A stretch of DNA of 64,000 nucleotides from Papaver somniferum. Lineage: Eukaryota; Streptophyta; Magnoliopsida; Ranunculales; Papaveraceae. Both the position numbers and the translations under genes were made by a program. The notes beneath the pieces are model-generated. The model saw only the letters and a program-made list of their open reading frames with translations, searched no databases and was not told the DNA's origin. The stretch covers positions 89,074,566 through 89,138,565 of the forward strand of contig NC_039359.1 of assembly GCF_003573695.1 (NCBI RefSeq). Direction: 5' to 3'. Position 1 is the first letter of the stretch. Every line of letters starts with the position of its first letter. Shown one piece after another: positions 33,666-46,594 of this stretch.

Positions 33666-36492
33666 TGTTAGAGTATTGCTCGGTTGAACCCACCAAGCGT
33701 TGGTATGTCAAGTTTGGTTGTCATATTTTAGTGAACCAAAACTCATGTTAAGAGTCGCTCGATTATGTACTAGAGGCAACTTCGTATAGGTTCGCTTGAA
33801 AGTATTAAGATATGAGACATTACAAGTATTGCGAAGTCTTGAATATTTGAAGAAGCAAGGAGCTACAACGACAGCAATCATCCTTCCACTTGAGGTTAGT
33901 CATATTTGACTTGTACTGTTTCATTTCCTGGCGTATCTTTCAAGTCGTAAATATTGAAAACATAACTGCGAAGCATATTTGAACTCTAGATAGACATAGT
34001 ATTAAGGAATACAATACGAGGTTTATTGGTTAACCAATAAACTTTGTAGATAAGACATCGCCATAATCATTTGAATGCTATTGTGATTATGTATGGGTAT
34101 GAGGTGAGGATTTCATCCTAGGGAACAATTTTTACATGTGTTCTAAGGAAGTAAGTTCATAAACTTGTTTGTGGACCAAAAAGGAAATTTCCAGGTGTTA
34201 TTGGTTTTGTTATTCATTGCATATATTATGAACAACCAATATGTATGATAGAGTATAACCTCTCACAACTTGTTGTGTTCTTGGTAAAACTCTTCACAAA
34301 GGCATGACTTATGTATTGGAATAACTTTTATTAGTAAAACCGATCTTCAGTAATCACCTGTGGTATGATCGGATTTTGTATGTCTGACCAATTAAAAGGA
34401 AAGGGGAACCGATCCTTGTAAGGGGTTCAGTACATCAAAGGGAACCGATCCTTGTATGGGGTGCATCAAGGTTTATAGCAGAAAGGGGAACCGATCCTAT
34501 GGACATGTGCAACACGTTTTTAGGCAAAGGGGAACCGATCCTATGGGCATGTGCAACACATATAAGTTAGATACCATATATATGTGGGGAACCGATTTTA
34601 GTACCTAGTCAACAGAATTTTTGGAAAGCTAGTGTGACTATGCACAGCACTCACATGGAGGTAGAACCGAAATTAGTTTTGGTAGAACCGTAAACCCATG
34701 ATTGTGATTGAATGTTGGTTTGATCAATCACATAGTTCTTGAAAGTCAGATGAACCAATTCTAAACTTGTTTGTAAGTGTGGCAAATCGGTTTTAAGGTT
34801 GTATGTGTGAAAGAGAACTTACAAAGTAAAGATGTCAACAAACTTTGAACACGTGCTGTGAATGTTTATTTCTTTAATTGTTCAAAGATATTCCTTAACG
34901 GCTAAGGGAAGAGAATCCCATGATCGAAACACAAGTAAGTTAGGAATATTTTAATTAAGGTCATTAATTTCATTTTTTATTGAAATTACATAATTAGTAA
35001 TGTGCATTTACTAATTAGATTTTCCGAGAGATTTCGATCATTATTTTTGGACAGAGCATTTCCAGGAATTATGAAAACCGAATCTGTGCTTTTATGAATA
35101 TCTTGAGAATATTTTCGGTTTTGGAAATTCCTTGGTGTCCAAACTTACTTGTCTATAAATACTCGAAATTTGCCTTTCTAGCAAACTAATCCTTCGTAAC
35201 AACAGATTTACTCTTTTGTTGTTTTTACGGGTGTAGCCGCCTATTCGGAGAGGAGAGTAACCTAATTAGGCGAAATCTCTTTCCGCTGCTCAGTTTAAAG
35301 TCTTCTTTGGGATTGAGAAGCTCTAGCGTGTACCGTTGGTGGGAAATAAGATAATTGCGGTTTATCTTTTGTTTTCGATTGATTTGATTGACTAACGGTG
35401 GTTGAAATCTGATTGCACCTAGTTTGTTTATTCTTGAGAATCTTCTCTTCTAATATAAGATTCACTCAAACTAGTTCAGAGTTTCGACAGGGATCTTTAG
35501 ACTGTTGTTAGTTCTAAAGACGATATTGTGATAATCCATTGTAAAACAGACTTCGTTCTGTGCGTGATTGATCACAAGAGATTCAAGTGATTGTGTGCAG
35601 GTTTTTATTGAATATTTAAGAATATTTGAAGACAAAGAAGATATTGAAGATCTGACTTGGGTTTTATAATCTTTAGTGTGCACAATACATGTTTCGGCAA
35701 AATAGGATCCAATTAATAATCGGTTTATCCTTGTGGTAGATTGGATTGATTAATTGAGTAGATCGGCATCAACACGGTTCTTCGGATTAAAGGTGTTGTT
35801 GGCTTAATCTTAAACGATTACCTTTGGGTGATTGAACATAAGATAGATCTAAGGACCTGACGAAGGAGTTTATGTTGAGATAAACGGAAGAGCCTTTGTC
35901 CGACTCATATCACTTGGTTGAATAGAGTTGATACCATACAGATTCGTTGTTCCTTTACTGTTTGGAATACGAACCAAAGGAATTGTTCGAAGTACGTGAC
36001 TTATTTATAAGTTGGAGGCGTGGGAATACAGAAGGAACTAGGTGAACTATAGGGTTAGTTACTTGGTCTCAACTATACGAAGTTAGTGTAATTTTGTGTA
36101 GCGGGTTAATCCTGAGAGTATTCCATTCTGTACTAGGTCCTGGGGTTTTCTGTATTTGCGGTTTTCTCGTTAATAAAATCTTGTCGTGTCATTTACTTTT
36201 ATATTCCGCATTATAATTGTTTTATTATAATTAAAGTAAATTACACAAACGTTAATTCCTATTTACTTGATAAGAAATCCTATTGTGTTTGGTTAAGTCC
36301 GAACCTTTGTATCAAGTAAACATACTTCGTTGTTGTATTGTCTCGATCTCGTATCCATAGACGATCAGACGAAGTGTGAACCGATTAGTTGTATTATCTC
36401 GACTCAGTCCATAGACAATCACTTTCGGAGTAAGGACTTATAGGTAGGAAAAGTTTTATCTTGAGGTATATTTGGGTACCCTCGCCTTTTCA
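33666..36492 (+). repeat. 5' LTR of the 12.9-kb element
   Basis: It starts TGTTAGAGTATTGCTCGG and ends CTCGCCTTTTCA. A TATAAATA box stands at 35154-35161. A block of four imperfect repeats with the core GGGGAACCGATCC lies at about 34405-34560. The match with 43780-46594 is long and gap-poor, with scattered substitutions. Confidence 0.9.
34400..34600 (+). repeat. GGGGAACCGATCC repeats in the LTR
   Basis: The core recurs four times with spacing of about 40-60 bases, followed each time by 'ttgtaaggggt' or 'tatggacatgtgcaacac'. The 3' LTR has the same set at about 44510-44700. Each later copy has small changes, so the repeats are older than this insertion. Confidence 0.75.
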
Positions 36493-36509
36493 ATTGGTAT
36501 CAGAGCAGG
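36493..36509 (+). other. Primer-binding site, initiator Met tRNA
   Basis: ATTGGTATCAGAGCAGG directly follows the 5' LTR. TGGTATCAGAGC is the well-known complement of the 3' end of plant initiator methionine tRNA used by many copia elements. Confidence 0.9.
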
Positions 36510-36562
36510 AAAATACGAAAAACTCTAACAATCTGTGTTTGGTGTGATCCAACCTATAAGAA

Positions 36563-37906
36563 ATGAGTCAAAGTAAGATTAAGCGAAAGCAAAAATTATT
36601 GAAAGACTCAGTTAACGTATCGCAAGAGGTTTTTAAACCATCTTCAGAATCAGAGGTCACATACTCTATGTTGGAAAAGTTTCGTGAGAAATTATTTTCT
36701 AACGAAATTCTCTTAAGTGTGTCTAATGAGCAAATAAAGGAACTTCAGGTTACTTTACAATTAAAGACTACCGAATGTGAAAGGAATCGTCTAAACTACG
36801 AAAAATTGAGAGAAGATACTTCTCAACAAATTCAGGGTCTTGAAGAAAAAGAAAACGCTAGTCTCTCTCAAACAGAACTGTTAAAAGAGGAGCGTGATGC
36901 TACTCTTGAAAAAATTCATTTGTTAGAAGAGAAACTTGTTGAATCTGATGCAAGGATTAACTCTCAACAAAAGAGTTTTGAAGAGAAAGAAGGTATATAT
37001 CTCTCATGAGAAAAACGACTTGAGGCTAATCTATCCAGTGCTCTTGATAAAATCAAGATGTTGGAAGAAGAAAAGTTGGAACTTAAAAAATCCAATGAAA
37101 TCTCAAACAAGTTAACCTCAATGTTAGAAGCAAGTAGAGATCATCGTGATACATGAGGATTGGGCTATAAGGGAATAGATGCTTCAAATATTAGCAAAGA
37201 GGTAAAATTTGTTAAAGCTACAAATTCTTCTTAATCAGAGGCTTCCACTGATGACAAAAATGCTCCTATCTCTTGTAAAGAAGAAAAGTCTGTCAAGCCT
37301 GAGAATAGTGTTCAACCAGTAGTAATCAAATAGAGCACTTCTGCTAAGAAGAAGAAGAAGAACACTCGTCGAGATCCAATGCAAGAGGACCCACAAAAAG
37401 GTAACACTAAAAATCATACTTCGTATATTTATACTAAGCATTGTTATTATTGTGGTAATAAAGAACACTTGCAATGGGGATGCAAAGTTCGTAAGATGCA
37501 AGATGCGCTTTCCATTGTATCAAACGAATCGGCTAAGTTTTCTCCTCTTAAGAACTCAGATCGGTATTGTCCTAAGTTTAGGAAAAAGAATTATTATAAT
37601 GCTAGATCGAATTTTTCATATCACTCGACAAGGTCATATCATAAAAGACCCGAATATACAAAGAGGGATAACTTTGTAAATGCAAAGACAAGATCTGATG
37701 TTCCAAATTGGAGAACGGGTGTTTTGAAAAATATTCAAAAGGACAATGATTCTAATGGTATTATGAAGGAGAAAGTTTCTCCTGCGAAACCCAACTCTAA
37801 ATGGGTCCCAAAATCCTCCATAGCCAAGAAGGGATCAAAAGTTAGTCACAAGAATGACTCTCAGCTGCTAATTGTTGGTGACAATAATTACAAGAGTCTT
37901 ATTTAA
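36563..37906 (+). pseudogene. Gag-like protein with coiled coil and zinc knuckle, broken
   Basis: A single reading frame spans 448 codons with four in-frame stops: the TGA ending the first block at 37007-37009, then TGA near 37155, TAA near 37234 and TAG near 37332. Residues of about 1-190 are Glu/Lys/Leu-rich and read as coiled coil (EKIHLLEEKLVES). A basic stretch (SAKKKKKNTRR) precedes a CCHC zinc knuckle, CYYCGNKEHLQWGC at about 37445-37486, with the C-X2-C-X4-H-X4-C spacing of retroviral-type nucleocapsids. The usual N-terminal gag domain of copia elements is not seen. It would package element RNA in an intact copy. Confidence 0.75.
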
Positions 37907-38925
37907 AGACTAAAGAAAGACATTATGTCTGAAATATCTTGTACTAAAGAAAGACATTACAAGAGTCTTCTTGTGATAAGTACACTCTTCATCACAAGTC
38001 AAAGAAGAAAAACAAGATATGAAACAAGAGAAAACAAACCAAGAAAGAGGTCAAGAATGATGATTCGGTCTTAGTAACTCGTGACGTGCAAGACACGGAT
38101 CAACTCAACACAACCTAGTTGTGTTGGAATGTGCATGCTCACCTTGGTGCTCAATTTTTTTAAGGTGAGGAAGCACATGAAAAACTGAGCACATGACTAA
38201 TTAACATCTTTAGGAGATTTCTTTTCTTCTATACTCATACTTTCTCTTTCTATATTTGAGGTTTTGATAGAAACGGTGATTGTGAGTCTATGATTTTGAT
38301 ATATATTTATCATATATGTGTAGATCTTGTTTTTACGGTTAAAACGAGCCAAAAATCACTGAATTCGGACGTCATATGTAAAATTTATGTCAAAAACAGT
38401 TTACTGTTGTGATCCGTCACAAGTAACACTTGGGGGTACCAATCCTAATGATAGGTGCAAAATGGGAAGAGATACCATGCAATGTGCAATAAGTTTTGTT
38501 ATTGGGGGAAGAGATCCTATGCACATGTGCAGCACGGTTTTAACTATAGGGAAGAAGTGAAAAACTGTTTTGCCCATAACTTCTTCATACGAACTCGAAA
38601 TGACCTCATTCTTTTTGCGTTAATTTCCCAATTTAATTCCATACAATATAGAGGTAATTGAAATACTTGATTTCATGTTGAATATTTATGGTGTATTGAA
38701 AATTGGTTTATGGGATGTTTGATCTCGATTTTACTACCTTGATATTCGATATCATATATTGTGAACCCTTAAGGTTTGAGTGACTTTTTGATTTAGAGGG
38801 ATTAAGTTCTAGCCCTAGTAGGTAGGCTTTATCAAAGGATCATGGGGGTTCTGATAGAAACAATATGTGAAAAAGTCACAATATGTTGAATCGATTTTTG
38901 TTTAGCATAAAAGCATATTTGTTTC
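37907..38925 (+). other. Internal region after gag, no pol
   Basis: No protease, integrase or RT motif is visible. At about 38425-38540 the words 'gggaagagatcctatgcaca' and 'tgtgcagcacggttttaa' resemble the GGGGAACCGATCC repeats of the LTR. The region reads as 3' untranslated or rearranged element body. Confidence 0.5.
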
Positions 38926-41900
38926 TGTAAAGACCCTCGAGATCGTCAATGTTATTAGAACTAGTCAAGAGAAGAATTATCCAATAATTACTCAATTAGT
39001 TTAAAACCAACATTAAGAATTAATCTAATAATGATCTAGATACGAAACTAGTATCATTGGATAGATCTCGAAAGTTATGCAGAATAGACTACTCGAACGT
39101 GTCAATGGGATACCAGACAAAGAAGATATCATCGGATGTGTATTAAGGGTGGATTAGTTTTTTCACAGACAGACCGACCCGGGATCCCATATCATTTGGG
39201 TGTTTGTGTTTATCACTTGCCTTTGGATTTATCAAGACCGATCGAGCAGATAAGCTCATTCAACATTATTATTTCTCTTTCTTTTTCTTCCTTCTTTCCT
39301 ATTCTCCTCTGTTTCTCTTCTTCTTCTTCTTCTTCTGTTCTTCTCCTATGGCGATTCTGTGAGGATTCTAAGATCAAGATATGAGGGGAAAGATTATAGG
39401 ACGGTTGTTTCTGGTGGTGATGTTTAAGTAATTGAGTTAGAATTCAACCGAAAGGGTTAATCAGGAAGAAGTTGAATTAGGGTTTATGTGAGATGAAATC
39501 GTCAGAAGATTTATGAGAAACTGAAGAATAAATCAAGTAATTGATGATGGGTATTGTGTGTAGAACTTAAAGAGGATGAGTTAGAATTTAATTCTCAAAC
39601 TTTAGAGAAGAATTGAAGAATTCGGGTTTCTTTGAAGAATAATTCAAAGTGGATTTAGTGTACAAGATGAATTGAGGACTGGGTTTAAATGATTGAGGAA
39701 CGGGATGAAGTTAATAAATTGATTTGAGATGTTAGTGAAGAACTAGAGAAATTAGGGTTTCTGTTCTTCGCCACAACAGAAATTAGGGATTAGGTTTTCG
39801 TTCTTGAAGATTTTGGATAAGAAGGAGGTAGAAGATGTTTGATTTGAAGATTTGAATTGATGTTACGAACTTTAATTAGAAAGTAGAGGATTGAGAATTG
39901 GCTTAGTGTTTCTGAGAATCAAAGATGAAGATGAATATTATAGAATTCTAGTTAATTGAACTGGTGGGTGTTGTTAGTTTGGAGGTGTGATGCTGATTTG
40001 AGTCAAAGTAAAGAAGAACTTGAGTTCAGTTATCGGAGCAAAGCTACTTTAAGGTAAATTGTTTCTCTTAGCAGATTAGAAATTTAATTGTTTTCTTTAT
40101 CAAGTTTATGTGAATGTTTATGAATTGGGGATTGAAATGGTTATGGAAAATATGGAATGTATACATGATTTGATCTTTATCTCAAGATGTGGTTTTGGTA
40201 TTGTTGTGAATCATTTGGAAGTGGAAAGGAAGTATTATTACTGAGTTATGATGATATTGTGTTGAGAGGCAGTTGGATTTAATTTACATGGAATAAACTC
40301 AGTTTGGTTATACAGGTGTGTAGTTGTGTTGGTGGTGTTGAACTGGTGGTGCAAAAAGGTAAAGATGAGTATGTTTGTTGTGTTGAAGAATTGGCATTAG
40401 GAAAAGGGGCTTGTGTTGTTTCTGTGGGTGTTAATGATTGAAGCAGTGAGTGCAGGTGATGATACTGAAGTTGGAGATGGTATCCGTTGGTGAATGTTGA
40501 GCTGATATCGCAAGGATGGGAAGTTAGAGGTGTTGTTGGTACTAAAATGGGATGCAGGTGAAGTTATTAGTGTCTCTTGTCAAGAAGAAGGTTAGAATGG
40601 TGATTCAGAGTTGTAGATAGTGTTTGCTATAAAGCTTGGATATTGCAGCTACTGCTTTTGTAAGTAGGCTAAGCTTATAGTTGTATTTAAATTATGAAGT
40701 TTAGATGAATTGATTGAGAGTGTTTTATGAAGTTTGTTTAGAATAAATGAACAGATGTAATATTTAGATTGTTGTTAAACCGGGTTTGAGTTGTAGCTAG
40801 AATAGTTGTAGAGATAGAGCCTCAGTTGTGTGAGAAGAACCCTTGGCCTGTCTGACTGAGTTTATTCAGTATGACTCGGGTTTTGTTATTTTCTGACTCA
40901 GTATCTGACTGATTTGAATCGGTGTTAAGTCACTGAATTTCTCTTTTGATCTGAGTTGACCAGTTCACCTGACCTTGACCGAGTTGGATCGGTTGACTAG
41001 ACCTGACCTTGAGTGTTGACTTGACCTTTGACTGACGTTTACCGTTAGTTGACCCATTGACCGGTAGTGATTGTTAGTTGACTCATATGGAGTGGACTTT
41101 AGTTAATGGGATTACTTAATGGATTTGGGCTTAGGGAAGTTTTCCTAAGTAGACATTTTGGACCTCTTGTGGTCCAAATCAGATTTTGGATTCTTCTACA
41201 AAGATGTAGATATTCATAAGACTTAACCAATGGACTATAGAACCAACCTAATTGAATTGGTAACTTTTGGTATGCTAAACATACATAATAAAAGATATAG
41301 AACTATTAGATAGCCTTGTATGATTCTTGTGTGAGCCATTTTGGCTAGATTCTTAGAGTTCTTGACTATATTAACAACGGTCGATTCAAAGGATGAACCG
41401 GTGGATCGTGGATTTCGAGGTAGGCGTGGCTTGTCATCAAAAGAGGTGGGAATACTTTTAACTCTTTGGAAACCATTGTTGTTTCTTTTACAAAAGTTTA
41501 TGTTTTACAAACTCACGCATTGTATGTTTGTGCATTTCATACATTGTTTAGTTTGTATTATGATTATTCTGTTGATTATTTGAATCTTTCCATGAATTGG
41601 AAAGGACTTGTAATGTTTGTCACTATGAATTTTTATGGGAAATGAGAATTTCCACGTGTGGTATATAGGATACGCTCCTTCATTTATATCTACATGAATT
41701 CAACTTTTGTGCTTATGAGGTGTGGCATTTGGCACTAATATAAACTAATAGGGTGTGTAAGGAATTGGTCGACACTCAATATAGTACATTGTTTGAAGAA
41801 GGAGTTTGTCCATATACATTGTTTGTGCATTTCCAGTGACTTAGTCACTTTGATGTTAGGGAAAACATGTATTGTTTTCCGAATTTTCATCATGATTTAT

Positions 41901-42267
41901 TTAAAGTTAAATGTTATTCCTGCTGGGCACCCCTTTTAGGGATGATGTGCTCACCCTTTCGCACTTTCAGTTTCAGAGACATATCAGAGTTGCGCAGCAG
42001 AAGCTTCGAGGAGTTGAGTCCGTTAATTGATTGATTTCGGTTATGTTAATTATGATATATGTTCTATTTGTAAACCAAATGACTATTGTTTATGTATCAT
42101 TTGAGAGAAGTTTTGTATATGTATATTTCAGAGTGGGGCTAGTCTTTGAGTTAAGATTTGTAGCAGATTTCTGAATTGAATGATTAAGTATATGATTTGG
42201 ATTATTAGTGCCTCTTTGTTTAGTTAATCTCTTGGATTAGTCAGCTGCTAGCTTTGGGGGCGCTACA
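38926..42267 (+). mobile_element. Chromovirus-like solo LTR, about 3.3 kb
   Basis: It starts TGTAAAGACCCTCGAG and ends GGGGGCGCTACA. Flanks GTTTC (38921-38925) and ATTTC (42268-42272) are a five-base target duplication with one mismatch. Near the end, 'gggatgatgtgctcaccctt' and 'tttcagtttcagagac', and before that 'gaggtaggcgtggcttgtca', are of the type seen in long LTRs of plant Ty3/gypsy chromoviruses (Tekay-like). No internal region or second LTR is found. It also holds a TTC microsatellite at about 39318-39345 and a dense TTGAC cluster. Confidence 0.7.
40956..41082 (+). promoter_or_regulatory. Cluster of nine TTGAC (W-box core) motifs
   Basis: TTGAC occurs at 40956, 40975, 40993, 41016, 41021, 41028, 41049, 41057 and 41078, that is nine times in 127 bases on one strand. 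TTGAC followed by C or T is the core bound by WRKY transcription factors. It lies inside the chromovirus-like LTR. Binding is not shown; the count is plain from the sequence. Confidence 0.55.
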
Positions 42268-43768
42268 ATTTCGACGGTTTTCAACTTTTGCTTGCAATTG
42301 TTAAAACCGGTTTTCAACCTTTCTCTGGTAAAGGTTGAGGTGTGTTGTTATTCTTTTGTTTATGCATAAGGATTAAAACATGGTGATATTTCGATAACAA
42401 TTCTCTCTGGACGAAGATGCTATCATATTGGAGAAGTGGATGCGAAATTTGAGGTAACAATCTTGTTAGTTAATTGTTTTCCTGTTTAAGAAAAGCCTGA
42501 GTTTATATTATATATATTTGTTGCTTTTGCTTAAAAAAATTTCAGTTTAATTGATATTTATTCCATGATGTGTGTGTGTATGTGTGATTCAATTGGTTTC
42601 GGTTAAGAAAAACTATTGTTATCTTGCTTTATTGTGTGGTATCAAATGTTTAGGCTTACAAAATTTATGTACAATTGATGTGTGTGTGATTCAATTGTTT
42701 CCGGTTAAGAAAAACTATTGTTATCTTTATTTTGTATAGTATCAATTGTTTAGGCTTACAAAATTACGGTGCAATTGCGGTGCTTTTAATGTCTATGTTG
42801 TTTCAATTGCTTCCGGTTGAGGTGAATAATTATGCAAGTTGATTTATTTTGGTTTGTATGAATTATTTATGTCATAACGAAATAATTTGTGTACGGGATG
42901 AGTTGTTTAGTCCAATTCGATTCCGGATAAGAAACTAAGTTAATTCTGATTCTAGTTTGTCTTATCAAAGTGAGGTTTCAGTTATTCAAGTCTAATCGAA
43001 TGCCTAAACAAGGAATGCTAGTTAACTAACCTAGTACTTGTATTATTTAAAATTTAAATGTCTAAGTTTATGGATAATTAGAACCTGATGACAAAAATGG
43101 AGTTTATCTTTATTTTGGTCTTATCGAATTAAGCGGTTGTTTTTGAACAATCGGTTTAGCAAAGGGACTAATGTGCTTAGTTGTTTTTTGGTTTGCTAAA
43201 CTAAATTTAAAAAATTGTTTCAGACAATTGTTTCCTTGGTAACATATCAAATAAGACTACTTGTAGTCTCGGTTTTTATATTGGTTATCAGAACGTGATG
43301 TGTGGAACCCTCGTGCCTAACTCTACAGGTTTACAGCTATTCTGAGATTTGTAAGATTCTTTTCGTGTTTTCCTTTATTTTTTCGTTTTTTTGTCATTTT
43401 ATGACAAAAAGGGGGAGAAATATATGGAGTAAACAGGTGATGCTTGCATTGATTTTATATTTATTGGCATCGCTAGGGAGAAGAACATTGGTACTTGAAT
43501 GTTTTATCTAACGAAAGAGTGAGAGCACATACTAAGGGGGAGTAACATGTCATATAAATTGGTATAACAAAGACGTGCGGATTGAATATATACCTAACTT
43601 CCTTAGGGCGATTATTAGCTTTGTTATTATAATGTCAACAACGGCATTTCCAAGGATTGAATGTAAGCATTTTTACTGTGCTGTTGAATCGGGAATCAAG
43701 CGGATTGTAATAAATTCTTGTAATTTGTTTTTCCATATGATATAAGAGTTTTTCCACTAAAATTGACA
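42268..43768 (+). other. Distal internal region of the 12.9-kb element
   Basis: No coding motif is visible. At about 42530-42830 a phrase built on 'tcaattg.ttccggttaaga' and 'tgtttaggcttacaaaat' recurs three times, roughly 100-120 bases apart, so a small decayed tandem repeat is present. The element's 3' LTR follows. Confidence 0.5.
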
Positions 43769-43779
43769 AAGGGGGAGAT
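43769..43779 (+). other. Polypurine tract
   Basis: AAAGGGGGAGA lies directly before the 3' LTR start at 43780, where plus-strand DNA synthesis is primed in LTR elements. Confidence 0.8.
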
Positions 43780-46594
43780 TGTTAGAGCATTGATCGGTTG
43801 AACTCATTAAGCGTTGGTATGTCAAGTTTGATTGTCATATATTAGTGAATCAAAACTCATGCTAAGAATCGCTTGATTATGTACTAGAGTCAACTTCGTA
43901 TAGGTTAGCTTGAAAATATTAGGATATGAGACATTACAAGTATTGCGAAGTCTTGAAGATGTGAAGAATCAAGGAGCTACAACAACAGGAATCATCCTTC
44001 CACTTGAGGTTAGTGATATTTTACTTAAACTGTTTCATTGCCTAACGTATCTTTCAAGTCGTGCATATTGAAAACTTAAGTGCGAAGCATATTTGAACTC
44101 TATATAGACATAGTATTAAGGAATAAAATACGAGATTTATTTCTTAACCATTAAACTTTGTAGATAAGACATCGCCATAATCATTAGAATGTTATTGTGA
44201 TTATGTATGGGTATGGGGTGAGGATTTCATCCTAGGGAACAATGTTTACATGTGTTCTAAGGAAGTAAGTTCATAAACTTGTTTGTGGACCGAAAAGGAA
44301 ATTGCCAGGTGTTATTGGTTTTATTTTTCATTGCATATCTTATAAACAACTAATATGTGTGATAGAGTATAAACGCTCACAACTTGTTGTGTTCTTGGTA
44401 GAACTATTCACAAAGGCCTGACTTATGTATTGGTATAACTTTTATTAGTAAAACCCATCTTAAGTAATCACTTGTGGTATGATCGGATATGTCTGACCAA
44501 TTAAAAGGAAAGGGGAACCAATCCTTGTAAGGGGTGCAGTACATCAAAGGGAACCAATCCTTGTATGGGGTGCATCAAGGTTTATAGAAGAAAGGGGAAC
44601 CGATCCTATGGACATGTGCAACACGTTTTTAGGCAAAGGGGAACCGATCCTATGGACATGTGCAACACATATAAGTTAGATACCATATATATGTGGGGAA
44701 CCGATTTTTGTACCTAGTCAAAAGAATTTTTGGAAAGCTAGTGTGACTATGCACAGTACTCACATGGAGGTAGAACCGAAATTAGTTTTGGTAGAACCGT
44801 AAACCCATGATTGTGATTGAATGTTGGTTTGATCAATCACATAATTCTTGAAAGTCATATGAACCAATTCTAAACTTGTTTGGAAGTGTGGAAAATCGGT
44901 TTTAAGGTTGAAAGTGTGAAAAAGAACTTACAAAGTAAAGATGTCAACAAACTTTGAACACGTGCTATGAATGTTTATTTCTTTAATTGTTCAAAGATAT
45001 TCCTTAACGGCTAAGGGAAGAGAATCACAGGATCGAAACATAAGTAAGTTAAGAATATTTTAATTAAGGTTATTAATTTCATTTTTAGTGAAATTACATA
45101 ATTAGTAATGTGCATTTACTAATTAGATTTTCCGAGAGATTTCGATCATTATTTTTGGACAGAGCATTTTAAGGAATTACGAAAACCGAATCTGTGCTTT
45201 TATGAATATCTTGAGAATATTTTCAGTTTTGGAAATTCCTTGGTGTCCAAACTTCCTTGTCTGTAAATACTCGAAGTTTTCCTTTCTAGCAAACTAATCC
45301 TTCGTAACAACAGATTTACTCTTTTGTTGTTGTTACTGGTGTAGCCGCCTATTCGGAGAGGAGAGTAACCTAATTAGACGAAATCTCTTACGGCCGCTCA
45401 GTTTAAAGTCTTCTTTGGGATTGAGAAGCTCTAGCGCGTACAGTTGGTAGGAAACTAGATAATTGCGGTTTATCTTTTGTTTTTGATAGATTTGATTTGA
45501 CTAACGGTGGTTGAAATATGATTGCACCTAGTTTGTTTATTCTGAGAATCTTCTCTTCTGATATAAGATTCACTCAAACTAGTTCAGAGTTTCGACAGGG
45601 ATCTTTAGAATGTTGTTAGTTTTAAAGACGATCTTGTGATAATCCATAGTTAACAGACTTTGTTCTGTGCGTGATTGATCACAAGAGATTCAAGTGATTA
45701 TGTGCAGTTTTTATTGAAGATTTAAGAAGATTTGAAGACAAAGAAGATATTGAAGATATGACTTGAATTTTATAATATTTGGTGTGCACAATACTTGTTT
45801 CGGTAAAAGAGAATCCAATTAATAATCGGTTTATCCTTGTGGTAGATTGGATTGATTAATTGAGTAGATCGGCATCAACACGATTCTTCGGATTAAAGGT
45901 GTTATTGGCTTAATCTTAAACGATTACCTTTGGGTGATTGAACATAAGATAGATCTAAGGACCTGACGAAGGAGTTTATGTTGAGATAAACTCCTTTGTC
46001 CGACTCATATCACTTGGTTGAATAGAGTTGATACCAAACAGATTTGTTGTTCCTTTATTGTTTGGAATACGAACCAAAGGAATTGTTCCAAGTACGTGAC
46101 TTATTTATAAGTTGGAGGAGTGGGAATACAGAAGGAACTAGGTGAACTATAGGGTTAGTTACTTGGTCTCAACTATACGAAGTTAGTGTAATTTTGTGTA
46201 GCGGCTTAATCCTGAGAGTATTCAATTCTGGACTAGGTCCCGAGGTTTTTCTGCATTTGCGGTTTCCTTGTTAACAAAATCTTTCTGTATCATTTACTTT
46301 TATATTCCGCATTATAATTGTTTTATTATAAATTAAAGTAAATTACACAAACGTTAATTCCTATTTACTTGATAAGATATCCTATTGTGTTTGGTTATGT
46401 CCGAATCTTTGTATCAAGTAAACATACTTCGTTGTTGTATTGTCTCGATCTCGTATCCATAGACGATCACACGAAGTGTGAACCGATTAGTTGTATTGTC
46501 TCGACTCAGTCCATAGAAAATCACTTTCGGAGAAAGGACTTATAGGTAAGAAAAGTTTTAGCTTGAGGTATATTTGGGTACCCTCGCCTTTTCA
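43780..46594 (+). repeat. 3' LTR of the 12.9-kb element
   Basis: It starts TGTTAGAGCATTGATCGG and ends CTCGCCTTTTCA. Compared with the 5' LTR it has scattered substitutions and small gaps, for example six bases missing near 45977. Its TATA box has become TGTAAATA near 45262. Confidence 0.9.

Larger units (their letters stand above)
33666..46594 (+). mobile_element. 12.9-kb copia-like LTR element with gag but no pol
   Basis: LTRs of about 2.82 kb (33666-36492 and 43780-46594) flank an internal region of about 7.3 kb, of which 3.3 kb is a later insertion. Both LTRs start TGTTAGAG and end CCTTTTCA. The 5' LTR is followed by an initiator-Met-tRNA primer site, and the 3' LTR is preceded by the polypurine tract AAAGGGGGAGA. 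The flanks AAATC (33661-33665) and AAACC (46595-46599) are a five-base target duplication with one mismatch. A gag remnant is present but RT, RNase H and integrase are absent, so it is a non-autonomous or internally deleted copy. Confidence 0.88.

Noticed and set aside
36493..36509. tRNA gene
   Set aside because: Only the short primer-site complement is present; no cloverleaf surrounds it.
43302..43511. 69-codon frame before the 3' LTR
   Set aside because: No similarity to known proteins and partly low-complexity Phe/Ser text; it lies in the untranslated tail of the element.
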